Of a DNA stretch of 39,732 nt, positions 7,014-15,783 are shown in pieces. The DNA is from DASZZY01 sp036260395. Its GTDB lineage: Bacteria > Actinomycetota > UBA4738 > CALAEC01. Each line of letters begins with the position of its first letter. Within the stretch, counting starts at the first letter, position 1. The translations under genes were made by a program, and so were the position numbers. The notes beneath the pieces were generated by a model. It saw nothing but the letters and a program-made list of their open reading frames with translations. It was not told where the DNA came from and searched no databases. The stretch spans positions 1 to 39,732 of the forward strand of contig DASZZY010000144.1 in assembly GCA_036260395.1 (NCBI GenBank). The letters are read 5' to 3'.

Positions 7014-10000
7014 ATGATTACGTCCCGGGGATCGACGATCCTCAGGCGCGCCTCGGGGATCGCCCTGGGTGCCCTGCTGCTTGCGCTAGTGCCCACCGTC
7101 CCGGCAACCGCCGCAACTATCACCGTCAACACGCTGGACGATGAGTTCGATGAGGATCCGAGCGAATGCTCGGTGAGGGAAGCGATCCAGGCCGCAAACA
7201 CGGATTCTGCCTTCGGCGGGTGCACGACGGGCAGCGGCCCCGACCTGATCAACCTCCCCTTCGGCACGTTCCAGCTGACCCGTCAGGGGAGTGATGAGGA
7301 CCAAAACGCCACCGGTGACCTCGACATCCACGGCGACGTCACCATCGATGGCGACGGAAGCTCCAGCACCGTCATCAACGCGTTGGGCTTCGACCGCGCC
7401 CTGCACGTTCACTCTGGGACCGTCCTCGTCCAAGACCTGAAGGTCCAGAACGGTATGGCCGTCTCCGGTGGCGGCATCTTCAACCAGGCGAACCTGACCC
7501 TGCAGAACGTCGCGGTCACCGACAATGTGGCCGGCCCGGCGGTGGAGTTCGAAACCAGTGGTGGGGGCATCACGAACTTCGGATCCTTGACTGTCACGAA
7601 CAGCGCGATCAGCGGGAACAGCGTGGTCGACGGCACGTTCAACGGAGGAGGGATTCACAACCAGGGCCAGGTAACCATCGACAACACGACCATCTCCGGC
7701 AACACCGCGTTCGATGGTGGCGGTATCGCCACGATCTTCGGCGCGTCGCTGACCATCACGAACAGCACGCTGAGCTCGAACACCGCTACCGGCGGGGGCG
7801 GGGGAGCGATCACCACGTGGGACGGAGCCTTCACCGACCTGAACGCAGTGACCGTGAGCGGGAACAGCGCTGACGGAGGCGGTGGGCTGCACGTAGAAGG
7901 CACCGGCACGCTGAACATAACCGACAGCGCGATCGACACGAACGGCGCCAATCACGGAGGCGGCCTCATCGCTGACGGGGGGAACGTAGCCCTCACCAAC
8001 ACCACGGTGAGCGGGAACACCGCCGACTTCTCTGGCGGCGCCATCCAGAACCAGGGCGGGAACGTCTCCATCGAGGGGGGCACGATCAACGGAAACGACG
8101 CCGGGGGAGAGGGCGGCGGGATCTTCAACGGCGACGGGGACCTGGGGATGAACGACGTCGCCGTCAGCGACAACACCGCAACCACCGGCGGGGGCGGTGG
8201 TCTGGCGAGCTTCGGCGGGTACGTGGAGATCGGGCAGAACAGCGTCTTCAGCGGGAACACCGCCGCTCAAGGCGGGGGCGCCATCGCGGTCGACGGTGAC
8301 CTGCTGATGACCGGTGGAGCGCTGACCAACAACTCGGCCGCGACGGCGGGCTGCTGCGGCGGTGGCGGGATATCGGTCGGCGGGCTCGCCAACGTCACGC
8401 TGCAGCAAGTCACGATCAACAACAACAGCTCGCTCGGGAACGATGCCGGTGGCGGCATCTTCATCTTCGGGGATCTCGTCCTTCAGGACACGATCGTCAC
8501 CGGGAACACCGTGCCCGGCGACGGCCAGGCCGGCGGCATCCACGTCGACCCCGGCGGCAGCCTGGTCATGACGTCGGGCGAGGTGACGCTCAACACCGCC
8601 TCGCAGGGCGGCGGGATCTCGGTTGAGGGCCCGTGCGACGAGTGTGGGCAGCCCGCCCCCGGCGTGGCCACGCTCGAGGGGACCTCGGTCAGCAGCAACG
8701 CCGCCCTGAACGGTGGCGGAGGCGGGATCTCGCTAGGCGAGGGGAGCCACGTCACGCTCAAGCAGGGGACGACCATCAGCGACAACACCGCCACCTTCGG
8801 TGGCGGCGGTATCAACAACGGCGGCGGCACGCTCGTCATGACCGGTGGCCCGGGAGTAGATCCCGTCTCCGTGACGGCGAACAGCGCCGAGGAAGGAGGT
8901 GGCGTCACCAACGGCGGTACAGCCGACATCGCCGGCGCCGACATCAGCGGCAACACCGCCACGTTCGGCGGTGGTGGAGTCACGAACTACGGGACGATGA
9001 CCCTGACCGGCAGCACCGTCAGCGGCAACGGCGCGGAGCATGGCGGTGGCATCTGGAATGACGGCACCCTCACCGTGGCCTCGAGCACGCTAGTCGGAGG
9101 GAACACCGCATCGAGCTTCGGCGGCGGCATCGCCAATCAAGGTTCGGGGACGCTGACGGTGACCTTCTCGGAGGTCAGCGGCAACTCGGCGGCCGAGAGC
9201 GGCGGCGTGGGGAACTGGGGTGCGGTGACGATCCGGGAGAGCACGGTCAAGGACAACGACGCCGACACCGCCGGCGGCCTAGGCAACCAGGAGTCGATGA
9301 ACCTCGTCCGTTCCACGGTGAGCGGCAACTCCGCTACTGAAGGCGGCGGCGGCATCCGCAACTTCGACAGCCTCACGGTCACCAACTCCACGATCAGCGG
9401 GAACAGCGCGGAAGGGTTCGGCGGGGGCATCCACAATCAGGCGGGCGCTGTGGCGACGTTCAACAGCTCCACCTTCAGCGACAACTCCACTGTGACTGGT
9501 GGCGGCGCCACCAACAACGACGGAGCTCTCGTCCTGAAGAACACCATCCTGGCCAACAGCACCGGCGGCCCCGACTGCGACCACCCCGTCATCTCGCAGG
9601 GCCACAACCTGATCGAGAGCCTGGGACCGAACTGCACCTTCAGCGGCGATACCACCGGGAACATCACGGGGCAGGATCCCCTCCTGGGGCCGCTCCAGTA
9701 CAACGGAGGTCCTCCCACCTTCACCCACGACCTCCTGGATGGAAGCCCGGCCATCGACGCGGGGAGCCCGGACTGTCCACCGCCGGAGACCGACCAGCGC
9801 GGATTCAACCGTCCCATCGGCCCGGCGTGCGACATCGGGGCCGTGGAGAGCGAATCCGCCCCTGCCGACGGAGTGACCATATCGATCAACGACGTCGAAG
9901 TGGCGGAAGGCACCGGAGGGAAGAAGCGAGCGACGCTCACGGTGACGCTGTCCGAGCCGAGCGCCGACCCCGTGGCCGTGGACTTCGCCACCTCGGACGG

Positions 10001-10556
10001 GAGCGCCACCGCCCCCGCCGACTATCAGTCCCGCTCCGGGTCCGTGGGCTTCTCTCCAGGCGTCACAACGAGGCAGATCCACGTCCCCATCGCGACCGAT
10101 GCGCTCGAGGAGCCGGACGAGGACTTCTTCGTCAACCTGTCCAACCCGGTCAACGCCACGATCGCCGACGGCCAGGGCAAGGTCACCATCCTCGACGATG
10201 ACGCCACGGCAGGGACCCCGACCATATCCGTGGACGACGTAACGGAGAACGAGGGCACGGGGACCCGGACGAACTTCGTGTTCACCGTTTCGCTGTCGCA
10301 GCCCAGCGCTGGACAGGTCACAGTCCAATGGTCGACGGTCGACGGGACGGCCACCGCGTCGTCGGGCGACTACCGGAACGTGGGGCCGAGCACGATCACG
10401 TTCAACCCGGGAGAGACCTCAAAGACCGTGACCGTGGCGGTTCGGGGGGACAGCCTGGCGGAAGGAGACGAGACGTTCTTCGTGAACCTGTCCAACCCCA
10501 CCAACGCCACGATCGCCGACGGCCAGGGAGTGGGCACCATCCTCGACGACGACTGA
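7014..10556 (+). CDS. Secreted parallel beta-helix protein with CSLREA motif and two Calx-beta domains
   Basis: A 1180-residue exported protein. A Sec signal peptide (about 1-34, ending ATAA) is followed by a CSLREA-type motif (CSVREAIQAAN from Cys52). A very long run of Asn/Gly-rich turns such as SGNTA, GGGI and NNG fills residues 90-880, typical of right-handed parallel beta-helices of the polymorphic-repeat type. Around 913-947 is an AIDAG...DIGAVE segment as in choice-of-anchor Q domains. Two Calx-beta domains close the protein (about 952-1063 and 1069-1180). The ATG at 7014 is chosen over 6942 because it has a GGAGGGAG site and begins a signal peptide. No LPXTG or membrane anchor is visible. 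Codon use looks less GC-biased than in neighbours, which suggests transfer. It separates dop from pup. Adhesion or polysaccharide binding is inferred from family only. Confidence 0.85.
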   Translation: MITSRGSTILRRASGIALGALLLALVPTVPATAATITVNTLDDEFDEDPSECSVREAIQAANTDSAFGGCTTGSGPDLINLPFGTFQLTRQGSDEDQNATGDLDIHGDVTIDGDGSSSTVINALGFDRALHVHSGTVLVQDLKVQNGMAVSGGGIFNQANLTLQNVAVTDNVAGPAVEFETSGGGITNFGSLTVTNSAISGNSVVDGTFNGGGIHNQGQVTIDNTTISGNTAFDGGGIATIFGASLTITNSTLSSNTATGGGGGAITTWDGAFTDLNAVTVSGNSADGGGGLHVEGTGTLNITDSAIDTNGANHGGGLIADGGNVALTNTTVSGNTADFSGGAIQNQGGNVSIEGGTINGNDAGGEGGGIFNGDGDLGMNDVAVSDNTATTGGGGGLASFGGYVEIGQNSVFSGNTAAQGGGAIAVDGDLLMTGGALTNNSAATAGCCGGGGISVGGLANVTLQQVTINNNSSLGNDAGGGIFIFGDLVLQDTIVTGNTVPGDGQAGGIHVDPGGSLVMTSGEVTLNTASQGGGISVEGPCDECGQPAPGVATLEGTSVSSNAALNGGGGGISLGEGSHVTLKQGTTISDNTATFGGGGINNGGGTLVMTGGPGVDPVSVTANSAEEGGGVTNGGTADIAGADISGNTATFGGGGVTNYGTMTLTGSTVSGNGAEHGGGIWNDGTLTVASSTLVGGNTASSFGGGIANQGSGTLTVTFSEVSGNSAAESGGVGNWGAVTIRESTVKDNDADTAGGLGNQESMNLVRSTVSGNSATEGGGGIRNFDSLTVTNSTISGNSAEGFGGGIHNQAGAVATFNSSTFSDNSTVTGGGATNNDGALVLKNTILANSTGGPDCDHPVISQGHNLIESLGPNCTFSGDTTGNITGQDPLLGPLQYNGGPPTFTHDLLDGSPAIDAGSPDCPPPETDQRGFNRPIGPACDIGAVESESAPADGVTISINDVEVAEGTGGKKRATLTVTLSEPSADPVAVDFATSDGSATAPADYQSRSGSVGFSPGVTTRQIHVPIATDALEEPDEDFFVNLSNPVNATIADGQGKVTILDDDATAGTPTISVDDVTENEGTGTRTNFVFTVSLSQPSAGQVTVQWSTVDGTATASSGDYRNVGPSTITFNPGETSKTVTVAVRGDSLAEGDETFFVNLSNPTNATIADGQGVGTILDDD

Positions 10557-10633
10557 CCCAGCGGAGGCCGCTGCGTCGCCTTCCCTTCGGGGGACGGAAC
10601 CATTCCTTCACGAGCCGTATCGGGGTCCGCGCC

Positions 10634-10639
10634 TAGAAT
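10634..10639 (+). promoter_or_regulatory. -10 box of the pup-prcB-prcA operon
   Basis: TAGAAT lies 34 bases before the TTG start of pup. A strong GGGAGGAGG ribosome-binding site (10658-10666) lies between. It gives the pup-proteasome genes a promoter independent of the long gene upstream. Confidence 0.55.
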
Positions 10640-10673
10640 AGGGAGGGATCCTCGGACGGGAGGAGGTGGCGCG

Positions 10674-10880
10674 TTGCCGCAGGAGCAGGAACAGCGACGG
10701 ACGCAGCGGAAGACCGGTGGGGGTGGCGCCGACCCGGAGGCCGGCGGCCAGACCTCCGCCACCGCCAAGGGCGAGAAGCTCAAGGGCGAGATGGACGAGC
10801 TCCTCGAGGAGATCGACACGGTCCTCGAGGAGAACGCCGAGGAGTTCATCAAGTCGTACGTGCAGAAGGGCGGCCAATGA
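10674..10880 (+). CDS. pup: Prokaryotic ubiquitin-like protein Pup
   Basis: A 68-residue intrinsically disordered protein tag. The C-terminal half carries the conserved helix LLEEIDTVLEENAEEFIKSYVQKGGQ-type sequence that binds the ARC coiled coil. It ends in Gly-Gly-Gln, so Dop must deamidate it before PafA can ligate it to lysines. The start must be TTG at 10674: no ATG or GTG lies in frame between the ribosome-binding site GGGAGGAGG and the conserved MPQEQ-type N-terminus, and the nearby GTG at 10666 is out of frame. Its stop overlaps the prcB start (ATGA, 10877-10880), so tag and protease synthesis should be coupled. Confidence 0.97.
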   Translation: MPQEQEQRRTQRKTGGGGADPEAGGQTSATAKGEKLKGEMDELLEEIDTVLEENAEEFIKSYVQKGGQ

Positions 10881-11671
10881 TCGGCGACCCGCCCGGGTCG
10901 TCCGGGCGCTTCGGCGCCAACCCGAGCTTCTTCGACCTGGTCCGGTCGTCCGGCGCCGATCCGGTCCCCACGCCGGGGGCCGACGCGTCCGCGATCTCGG
11001 CCCCGCACGGCACCACCGTCGTCGCGCTCCGGTTCGCCGACGGCGTGGTGATGGCGGGTGACCGCCGGGCCGTCGAGGGTTACGCCATCGCCGACAGCAA
11101 GATGGACAAGGTCTTTCCCGCCGACGACCACTCGGCGGTGGGCGTCGCCGGCGTCGCGGGCCAGGCCCTCGAGCTCGTCCGCCTGTTCCAGACGGAGCTC
11201 GAGCACTACGAGAAGGTCGAGGGCGAGTCGCTGTCGCTCGAGGGCAAGGCCAACCGGCTGGCCCAGATGCTCCGGGCCTCGTTCCCTCTGATCCTGCAGG
11301 GCCTGGTCGTCGTGCCGCTCTACGCCGGGTACGACCTGCGCCGAGGAGAGGGCCGGATCTTCCGGTACGACGTCATCGGAGGCCGGTACGAGGAGACGGA
11401 CTTCCAGGCCACGGGATCGGGATCCCGGGACGCCAAGGGCAGCCTCAAGAAGCGGTGGCGGCCGGGGCTCGACCGGGAGGAGGCGGTCCGGGCCGCCGTG
11501 GAGTCCCTGCTCGACGCGTCGGAGGAGGACACCGCCACCGGGGGGCCCGACCCCGTGCGGGGCATCTTCCCGACGGTCCACGTGATCACCGCGGAGGGGG
11601 TCACGGAGATCTCCGAGGACCAGGTCCGGGCGGCCTACGAGGCCGTGCTCGAGCGGAGGAGGGCCGGCTAG
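10877..11671 (+). CDS. prcB: 20S proteasome beta subunit (catalytic)
   Basis: A 264-residue precursor of the proteolytic subunit, which forms the two inner heptameric rings. A 45-residue propeptide ends in His-Gly, and self-cleavage exposes the nucleophile Thr46 (HG/TTVVAL). Asp62 and Lys78 correspond to Asp17 and Lys33 of the mature subunit, which complete the active site. The ATGDPDLVRGIFPT-like block (here ATGGPDPVRGIFPT) near the end is typical of actinobacterial PrcB. The start overlaps pup by four bases, and the stop is directly abutted by the prcA start, so the three genes form one tight operon. Confidence 0.97.
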   Translation: MIGDPPGSSGRFGANPSFFDLVRSSGADPVPTPGADASAISAPHGTTVVALRFADGVVMAGDRRAVEGYAIADSKMDKVFPADDHSAVGVAGVAGQALELVRLFQTELEHYEKVEGESLSLEGKANRLAQMLRASFPLILQGLVVVPLYAGYDLRRGEGRIFRYDVIGGRYEETDFQATGSGSRDAKGSLKKRWRPGLDREEAVRAAVESLLDASEEDTATGGPDPVRGIFPTVHVITAEGVTEISEDQVRAAYEAVLERRRAG

Positions 11672-12355
11672 ATGGCCATGCCCTTCTACGTCCCGCCCGA
11701 GCAGCTCATGAAGGACCGCTCGGACTACGCGCGGAAGGGCATCGCCCGGGGGAAGCCGGTGGTGGCCCTGGAGTACGCCGACGGGATCCTGTTCATCGCC
11801 GACAATCCCTCCACGCACCTCTACAAGGTCTCCGAGATCTACGACCGGATCGCGTTCGCCGGCGTCGGCAAGTACAGCGAGTTCGAGAGCCTCCGGATCG
11901 CCGGCGTCCAGCTGGCCGACGTCCGCGGCTACGCCTACGGCCGGGACGACGTCACCGCCAAGACGCTGGCTAACGCCTACTCTCAGGCCCTGTCCAACGT
12001 CTTCACCCAGCAGATGAAGCCGTTCGAGATCGAGATCCTGGTGGCGCAGGTGGGGATGAACGGCGAGGACAACGAGCTCTTCCACATCCTGTTCGACGGG
12101 AGCGTCACCGACCAGGAGGGGTTCCTGGCCATGGGCGGCGAGTCCGAGGCCCTGGCGGGCCGCCTCAAGGACGCCTACCGCCCGGACCTGGCCCTGGCGG
12201 AGGCGCTCGGCGTCGGCGTCGGGGCCATCACCGCCGGGAACGGGTCCGGTCCGGAGGCCGGCCGGCTGGAGGTCGCCGTCCTGGACCGGAACCGCCCCCG
12301 CCGGAAGTTCCGGCGCCTCCCCGAGGCCGAGATCTCGACGCTCCTGGGCGGCTGA
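11672..12355 (+). CDS. prcA: 20S proteasome alpha subunit
   Basis: A 227-residue subunit of the outer, non-catalytic rings that gate substrate entry and dock the GQYL tail of ARC. The start MAMPFYVPPEQLMKDRSDYARKGIARG-type N-terminus matches the family and would form the gate, followed by the standard alpha fold (VALEYADGILFIADN). There is no Thr nucleophile, as expected. It begins at the first base after the prcB stop. The next gene is 130 bases away and unrelated, so the operon probably ends here, although I see no convincing terminator. Confidence 0.96.
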   Translation: MAMPFYVPPEQLMKDRSDYARKGIARGKPVVALEYADGILFIADNPSTHLYKVSEIYDRIAFAGVGKYSEFESLRIAGVQLADVRGYAYGRDDVTAKTLANAYSQALSNVFTQQMKPFEIEILVAQVGMNGEDNELFHILFDGSVTDQEGFLAMGGESEALAGRLKDAYRPDLALAEALGVGVGAITAGNGSGPEAGRLEVAVLDRNRPRRKFRRLPEAEISTLLGG

Positions 12356-12485
12356 GCGAGCCGCCGCCCAAATTTCCCGCGGCCGGCGCCGGAATGAGGA
12401 GGAATCCGCCGAAGTCCCGTCGAAATAGACAAGCACGCCCATTGGGTCGGGCACCGATATCCGCATCGTTCCAAAGGAGGGACGG

Positions 12486-15400
12486 ATGGTGATCGACCTG
12501 CTTCGAAGGCCCGCCCGGGCCTCCCTGCTCCTCCTCGCACTCGCGGCCCTGGCGATCGGCGTCCTGCCCGTGGATGCCGCCCCGCGGCCGCCACAGGCCG
12601 CCCTCGGGTTCCAGGGCGAGGTCGGCATGTTGCCCGAGATCGAGGTCCGGACCGGCGTCGCCGCGCCGTCCCCCCCGCAGGTCGCGGCGGCCCGGCGCCT
12701 GGGGGCCACCGTCCGGTGGAACGACCTGGGGACGCCGCAAATGGCCACGGGGAATCTCGGGCCGGCCTTTGGCTCCACGGCGGTGGCGGCGGCCCGTGGA
12801 TGGATGCAGCAGAACCATGCCTTCCTCGGACTGTCCCGCGAGGCGGTGCGGTCGCTGAGGGTCACGGCCACGCACCGGATCGGAAGCGGCCACGCGGTGC
12901 AGTTCCAGCAGCAGGTCGGAGGCGTCCGGATCGCTCCGGAGGGCCTCCTGACGGTCGGACTGCTCGACGGCCAGGTCATCCTGGTGGCCTCGTCGCTGGC
13001 TGGGGATCCCGCTGCGCCTGCGCCGGCGACGCTCGCTCCGCAGGACGCCCTCAGCCTCGCGGCCCGGAACGTCGGCCTCCGGGCGACTTCGATGTCCCGA
13101 GCGGGGCGCGTCGGCGACTGGGCGACGTTCTCCGTCAAGGGCCTCTCGGGGCCGCAGCTCGTCCGGCCGGTGGCGGTCCCGCTGCCCGGAGGCGGGACGG
13201 TGGCCGCGTACGAGACGTTCATCGTCGACATGCGGCCGCGGGTCCAGGCGTTCCGCCACTTCATCGACGCCCGAGGCGGTGGCGTCCTCATCCGGCGCAA
13301 CGAGGTCGACTTCCAGGGGGAGCCGAAGTGGGACCTGTTCCCCGCCTATCCGCCGCTCGACTACTCCTCGAACGACACCCGCGAGACGTGGTGCTGGGAG
13401 CCGGCACCCGGCTGTGACCGCGTCATCAGGCCCGCCTGGCCCGGGATGCCGCCGTGGGACGTGAGCCCCACGCTCCTCAACCAGCCCACGCGGACCACGC
13501 TGGGGAACAGCGCCTGGTCACGGGAGAAGTGGCTCCTCGCAGATGTCGTCATCGTCTCGATCATGGGGCGGCCGCTGGCGACCGACGGGATCCTGCCCGC
13601 CGTGCCCCGGCCGAACCGCGACTACCAGTACCCGTGGAACAACACCTGGCTCGAGCAGCGGTGCAGTGAGTTGGCATTCGCCACGCCGACGCGGAACGAC
13701 CTCGACGCGGCGCTGGCCAATCTGTTCGCCGGCCACAACAGGATGCACGACTGGTCGTACCGCCTGGGCTTCACCGAGCGGACCTGGAACGCCCAAGAGT
13801 CGAACTTCGGCCGCGGCGGCCGCGAGGGTGACCCGGAGCACGGGAACGCGCAGGCCGGCGCGGTGGTCTCCTCCGGTGTGCTGAACTTCCTGTCGCGGGA
13901 CAACGCCAACCAGATCACTCCCCCCGACGGGATCCCGCCGATCTCGAACATGTTCCTGTGGCAGCCGATCGCCGCGGCGTTCTACTCCAAGTGCGTCGAC
14001 GGCGACTACGACATGAGCGTCATCGGGCACGAGTACACACACCTCATCTCCAACCGGATGGTGGCCGGACCCGACCAGCGCCTCATCGGCCTCCAGTCCA
14101 ACGCCATGGGCGAGAGCTGGTCCGACCTCGTGGCGCAGGAGTACCTCAACGAGTACGGGTTCGTCCCGGTCGCGGACGAGAACCCGTGGGCCGTGGGCCC
14201 GTACGCCGCCAACGACAAGGAGCGAGGGATCCGGAACTACGCGATGAACCACCCGAGCTCCGGCCTCCTGCCCCAACCCGGTGTCAACCCGCCGGTGAAC
14301 CCGCTGAACTACAGCAACGTGGGGTACGACCTGACGGGCCCGCAGGTCCACGCCGATGGCGAGATCTGGAGCGCGACGCAGTTCGACATCCGCGAGGCCA
14401 TGGTGGCCCGGTACAACGATCAGTTCCCGGCGAGCAACCGCCGCCTCCAGGAGGGCTGCGCGGATGGGCGGTTCCCGGTCACGAGGTGCCCGGGGAACCG
14501 ACGCTGGGTCCAGCTCGTGTTCGACGCCTGGCTGCTGATGCCGATGGATGGACAGGTCAGCATGCTGGAGGCCAGGGACGCCATGCTGGCGGCGGACCGG
14601 ATGCGGTTCCGCGGCGCCAACCAGGACCTCCTGTGGAACGTGTTCGCCTCGCGGGGGATGGGGGAGGACGCCTCGACGGCGGACACCCACGACCACGAGC
14701 CTCGGCCCGGGTTCAGTTCTCCGTTCGCCACCGAGGGCCTGGTTCGCTTCACGCCGGTCAACTCGGCGGGGCAGCCGATCCCGGACGCCCGGCTCTTCGT
14801 GGGGCACTACGAGGCCCGGACCACGCCGGTGGCCGACACGGATGCCGAAACTGAGCGAGGGGATGCGGTTCCGATGGTTGCGGGCCAGTACGACTTCCTG
14901 GCCCAGGCCCCCGGCCACGGGATGATGCGCGTAACCCGGCGGGTGTTCCCGGGGCGGGAGACCGTCCTGCGGTTCGTCCTCCCGACCAACCTGGCGTCCG
15001 CGCACAACGGGGCGACCGCCACGGGGGACGGCGTCAACCACCAGTTCCTGATCGACGACACCGAGAACACGAACTGGGCCGCCTTCGGCGGGAGCGCGCG
15101 CGGGCGGCAGGTGACCGTGGACCTGGCCGGGAACACCCCCGTGCGGGTGGACCGCGTCAACGTCAGCGCCATGCTCCGGCCCCCGAACTCGCAGGACCCG
15201 AACGACCCAGCGGCGCAGAACCGGTTCTCGGCGCTGCGACAGTTCGAGATCCTGACCTGCACGGCCACGGCGACGGTGAACTGCTCGGCGCCGGCGGACT
15301 TCAGGTCGCTGTACGTCAGCCCACCGGACGCCTTTCCGTCCATCGCTCCCCGTCCAAGGGCACCCGAGCTGATCCTGCGGACCTTCGACGTCCCGCGGAC

Positions 15401-15593
15401 ACTGGCCACACACCTCCGGCTCCGCGTCCTCGAGAACCAGTGCACCGGGACGCCGGACTACCAGGGCGAGCAGGACAACGATCCGCTCAACGACACGGAC
15501 TGCGACGAGGCGCGCCTGGCGATCGTCAACATCCTGAACGGCAACCAGGGGAACATCGTCCGGGCCGCCGAGCTCCAGGTCTTCGACCGGTAG
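12486..15593 (+). CDS. Secreted M36 family (fungalysin-type) zinc metalloprotease
   Basis: A 1035-residue secreted protease. An N-terminal signal peptide (about 1-31, ending VDAA) is followed by a fungalysin/thermolysin propeptide domain (about 70-185), which normally keeps the enzyme inactive until cleaved. The catalytic zinc site is HEYTH at 515-519, and the third ligand is Glu543 in GESWSD, the spacing expected for M36. The C-terminal third (about 830-1035) looks beta-rich and discoidin-like (DDTENTNWAAFGG), probably for surface or carbohydrate binding. A perfect AAAGGAGG site lies just before the ATG. A strong hairpin terminator follows the stop, so it is an independent unit inside the proteasome locus. 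The actual substrate is unknown. Confidence 0.9.
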   Translation: MVIDLLRRPARASLLLLALAALAIGVLPVDAAPRPPQAALGFQGEVGMLPEIEVRTGVAAPSPPQVAAARRLGATVRWNDLGTPQMATGNLGPAFGSTAVAAARGWMQQNHAFLGLSREAVRSLRVTATHRIGSGHAVQFQQQVGGVRIAPEGLLTVGLLDGQVILVASSLAGDPAAPAPATLAPQDALSLAARNVGLRATSMSRAGRVGDWATFSVKGLSGPQLVRPVAVPLPGGGTVAAYETFIVDMRPRVQAFRHFIDARGGGVLIRRNEVDFQGEPKWDLFPAYPPLDYSSNDTRETWCWEPAPGCDRVIRPAWPGMPPWDVSPTLLNQPTRTTLGNSAWSREKWLLADVVIVSIMGRPLATDGILPAVPRPNRDYQYPWNNTWLEQRCSELAFATPTRNDLDAALANLFAGHNRMHDWSYRLGFTERTWNAQESNFGRGGREGDPEHGNAQAGAVVSSGVLNFLSRDNANQITPPDGIPPISNMFLWQPIAAAFYSKCVDGDYDMSVIGHEYTHLISNRMVAGPDQRLIGLQSNAMGESWSDLVAQEYLNEYGFVPVADENPWAVGPYAANDKERGIRNYAMNHPSSGLLPQPGVNPPVNPLNYSNVGYDLTGPQVHADGEIWSATQFDIREAMVARYNDQFPASNRRLQEGCADGRFPVTRCPGNRRWVQLVFDAWLLMPMDGQVSMLEARDAMLAADRMRFRGANQDLLWNVFASRGMGEDASTADTHDHEPRPGFSSPFATEGLVRFTPVNSAGQPIPDARLFVGHYEARTTPVADTDAETERGDAVPMVAGQYDFLAQAPGHGMMRVTRRVFPGRETVLRFVLPTNLASAHNGATATGDGVNHQFLIDDTENTNWAAFGGSARGRQVTVDLAGNTPVRVDRVNVSAMLRPPNSQDPNDPAAQNRFSALRQFEILTCTATATVNCSAPADFRSLYVSPPDAFPSIAPRPRAPELILRTFDVPRTLATHLRLRVLENQCTGTPDYQGEQDNDPLNDTDCDEARLAIVNILNGNQGNIVRAAELQVFDR

Positions 15594-15614
15594 GGCTGGG
15601 ACGCAAGGGACGAG

Positions 15615-15650
15615 ACGGGACGGGGTGCCCACCCCGTCCCGTTTCGTTGT
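15615..15650 (+). terminator. Intrinsic terminator after the M36 protease gene
   Basis: Inverted repeat ACGGGACGGGGTG (15615-15627) and CACCCCGTCCCGT (15630-15642), a 13-base-pair potential stem. The following bases, TTCGTTGT, are T-rich for this genome. It lies 22 bases after the protease stop. Confidence 0.8.
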
Positions 15651-15702
15651 GCAGAAGGGTCGTGACATTGACCCGTTCGGCGCGGTAACCGCCGACCGGC
15701 TC

Positions 15703-15735
15703 CGTCTCGTCAAACCGGGAGACGCGCAACGTCTC
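15703..15735 (+). promoter_or_regulatory. Alternative hairpins in the leader of the small membrane-protein gene
   Basis: CGTCTC (15703-15708), GAGACG (15719-15724) and CGTCTC (15730-15735) occur in series. The middle strand can pair with either flank, so two hairpins are mutually exclusive. The right-hand one ends six bases before the ribosome-binding site GGAGGAGGGG (15741-15750). This layout resembles attenuators or RNA switches, but each stem is only six base pairs and no known family is recognised. Confidence 0.35.
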
Positions 15736-15750
15736 GTCCAGGAGGAGGGG

Positions 15751-15783
15751 ATGACCGACTCTTTAGCATGGCACGCCACCTGA
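15751..15783 (+). CDS. Possible 10-codon leader peptide with a TTA codon
   Basis: ATG ACC GAC TCT TTA GCA TGG CAC GCC ACC TGA follows GGAGGAGGGG with no gap. It overlaps the first codons of the membrane-protein gene at 15768 in another frame. The fifth codon is the rare leucine codon TTA, scarce at this GC content and used as a regulatory codon in Streptomyces. It could be a translated leader coupling expression of the next gene, or the ribosome-binding site could simply serve the ATG at 15768. There is no direct evidence that it is translated. Confidence 0.3.
   Translation: MTDSLAWHAT

Noticed and set aside
7430..9500. Repetitive DNA that could suggest a repeat array or CRISPR
   Set aside because: The repeats are imperfect, vary in spacing, and stay in one reading frame encoding beta-helix turns (SGNTA, GGGI). 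There are no uniform repeats with unique spacers.
10559..10573. Hairpin CAGCGG-AGG-CCGCTG after the beta-helix gene as a terminator
   Set aside because: The stem is six base pairs with a three-base loop and no T-run, common by chance at this GC content.
12394..12492. A 32-codon ORF (ATG AGG AGG AAT...) ending inside the start of the M36 protease gene
   Set aside because: It has a very basic random-looking composition and no ribosome-binding site of its own. Its overlap with the AAAGGAGG site of the protease makes it more likely chance.
10370..13300. A 976-codon open frame on the minus strand across the pup-prcB-prcA operon
   Set aside because: It runs antisense through five genes with strong family matches. 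Its translation is low-complexity and has no recognisable domain.
15668..15692. TTGACC and GCGGTAACCGC as a promoter/operator of the small membrane-protein gene
   Set aside because: No -10 box occurs at 16-18 bases from TTGACC, and the five-base palindrome is too short to support a site by itself.
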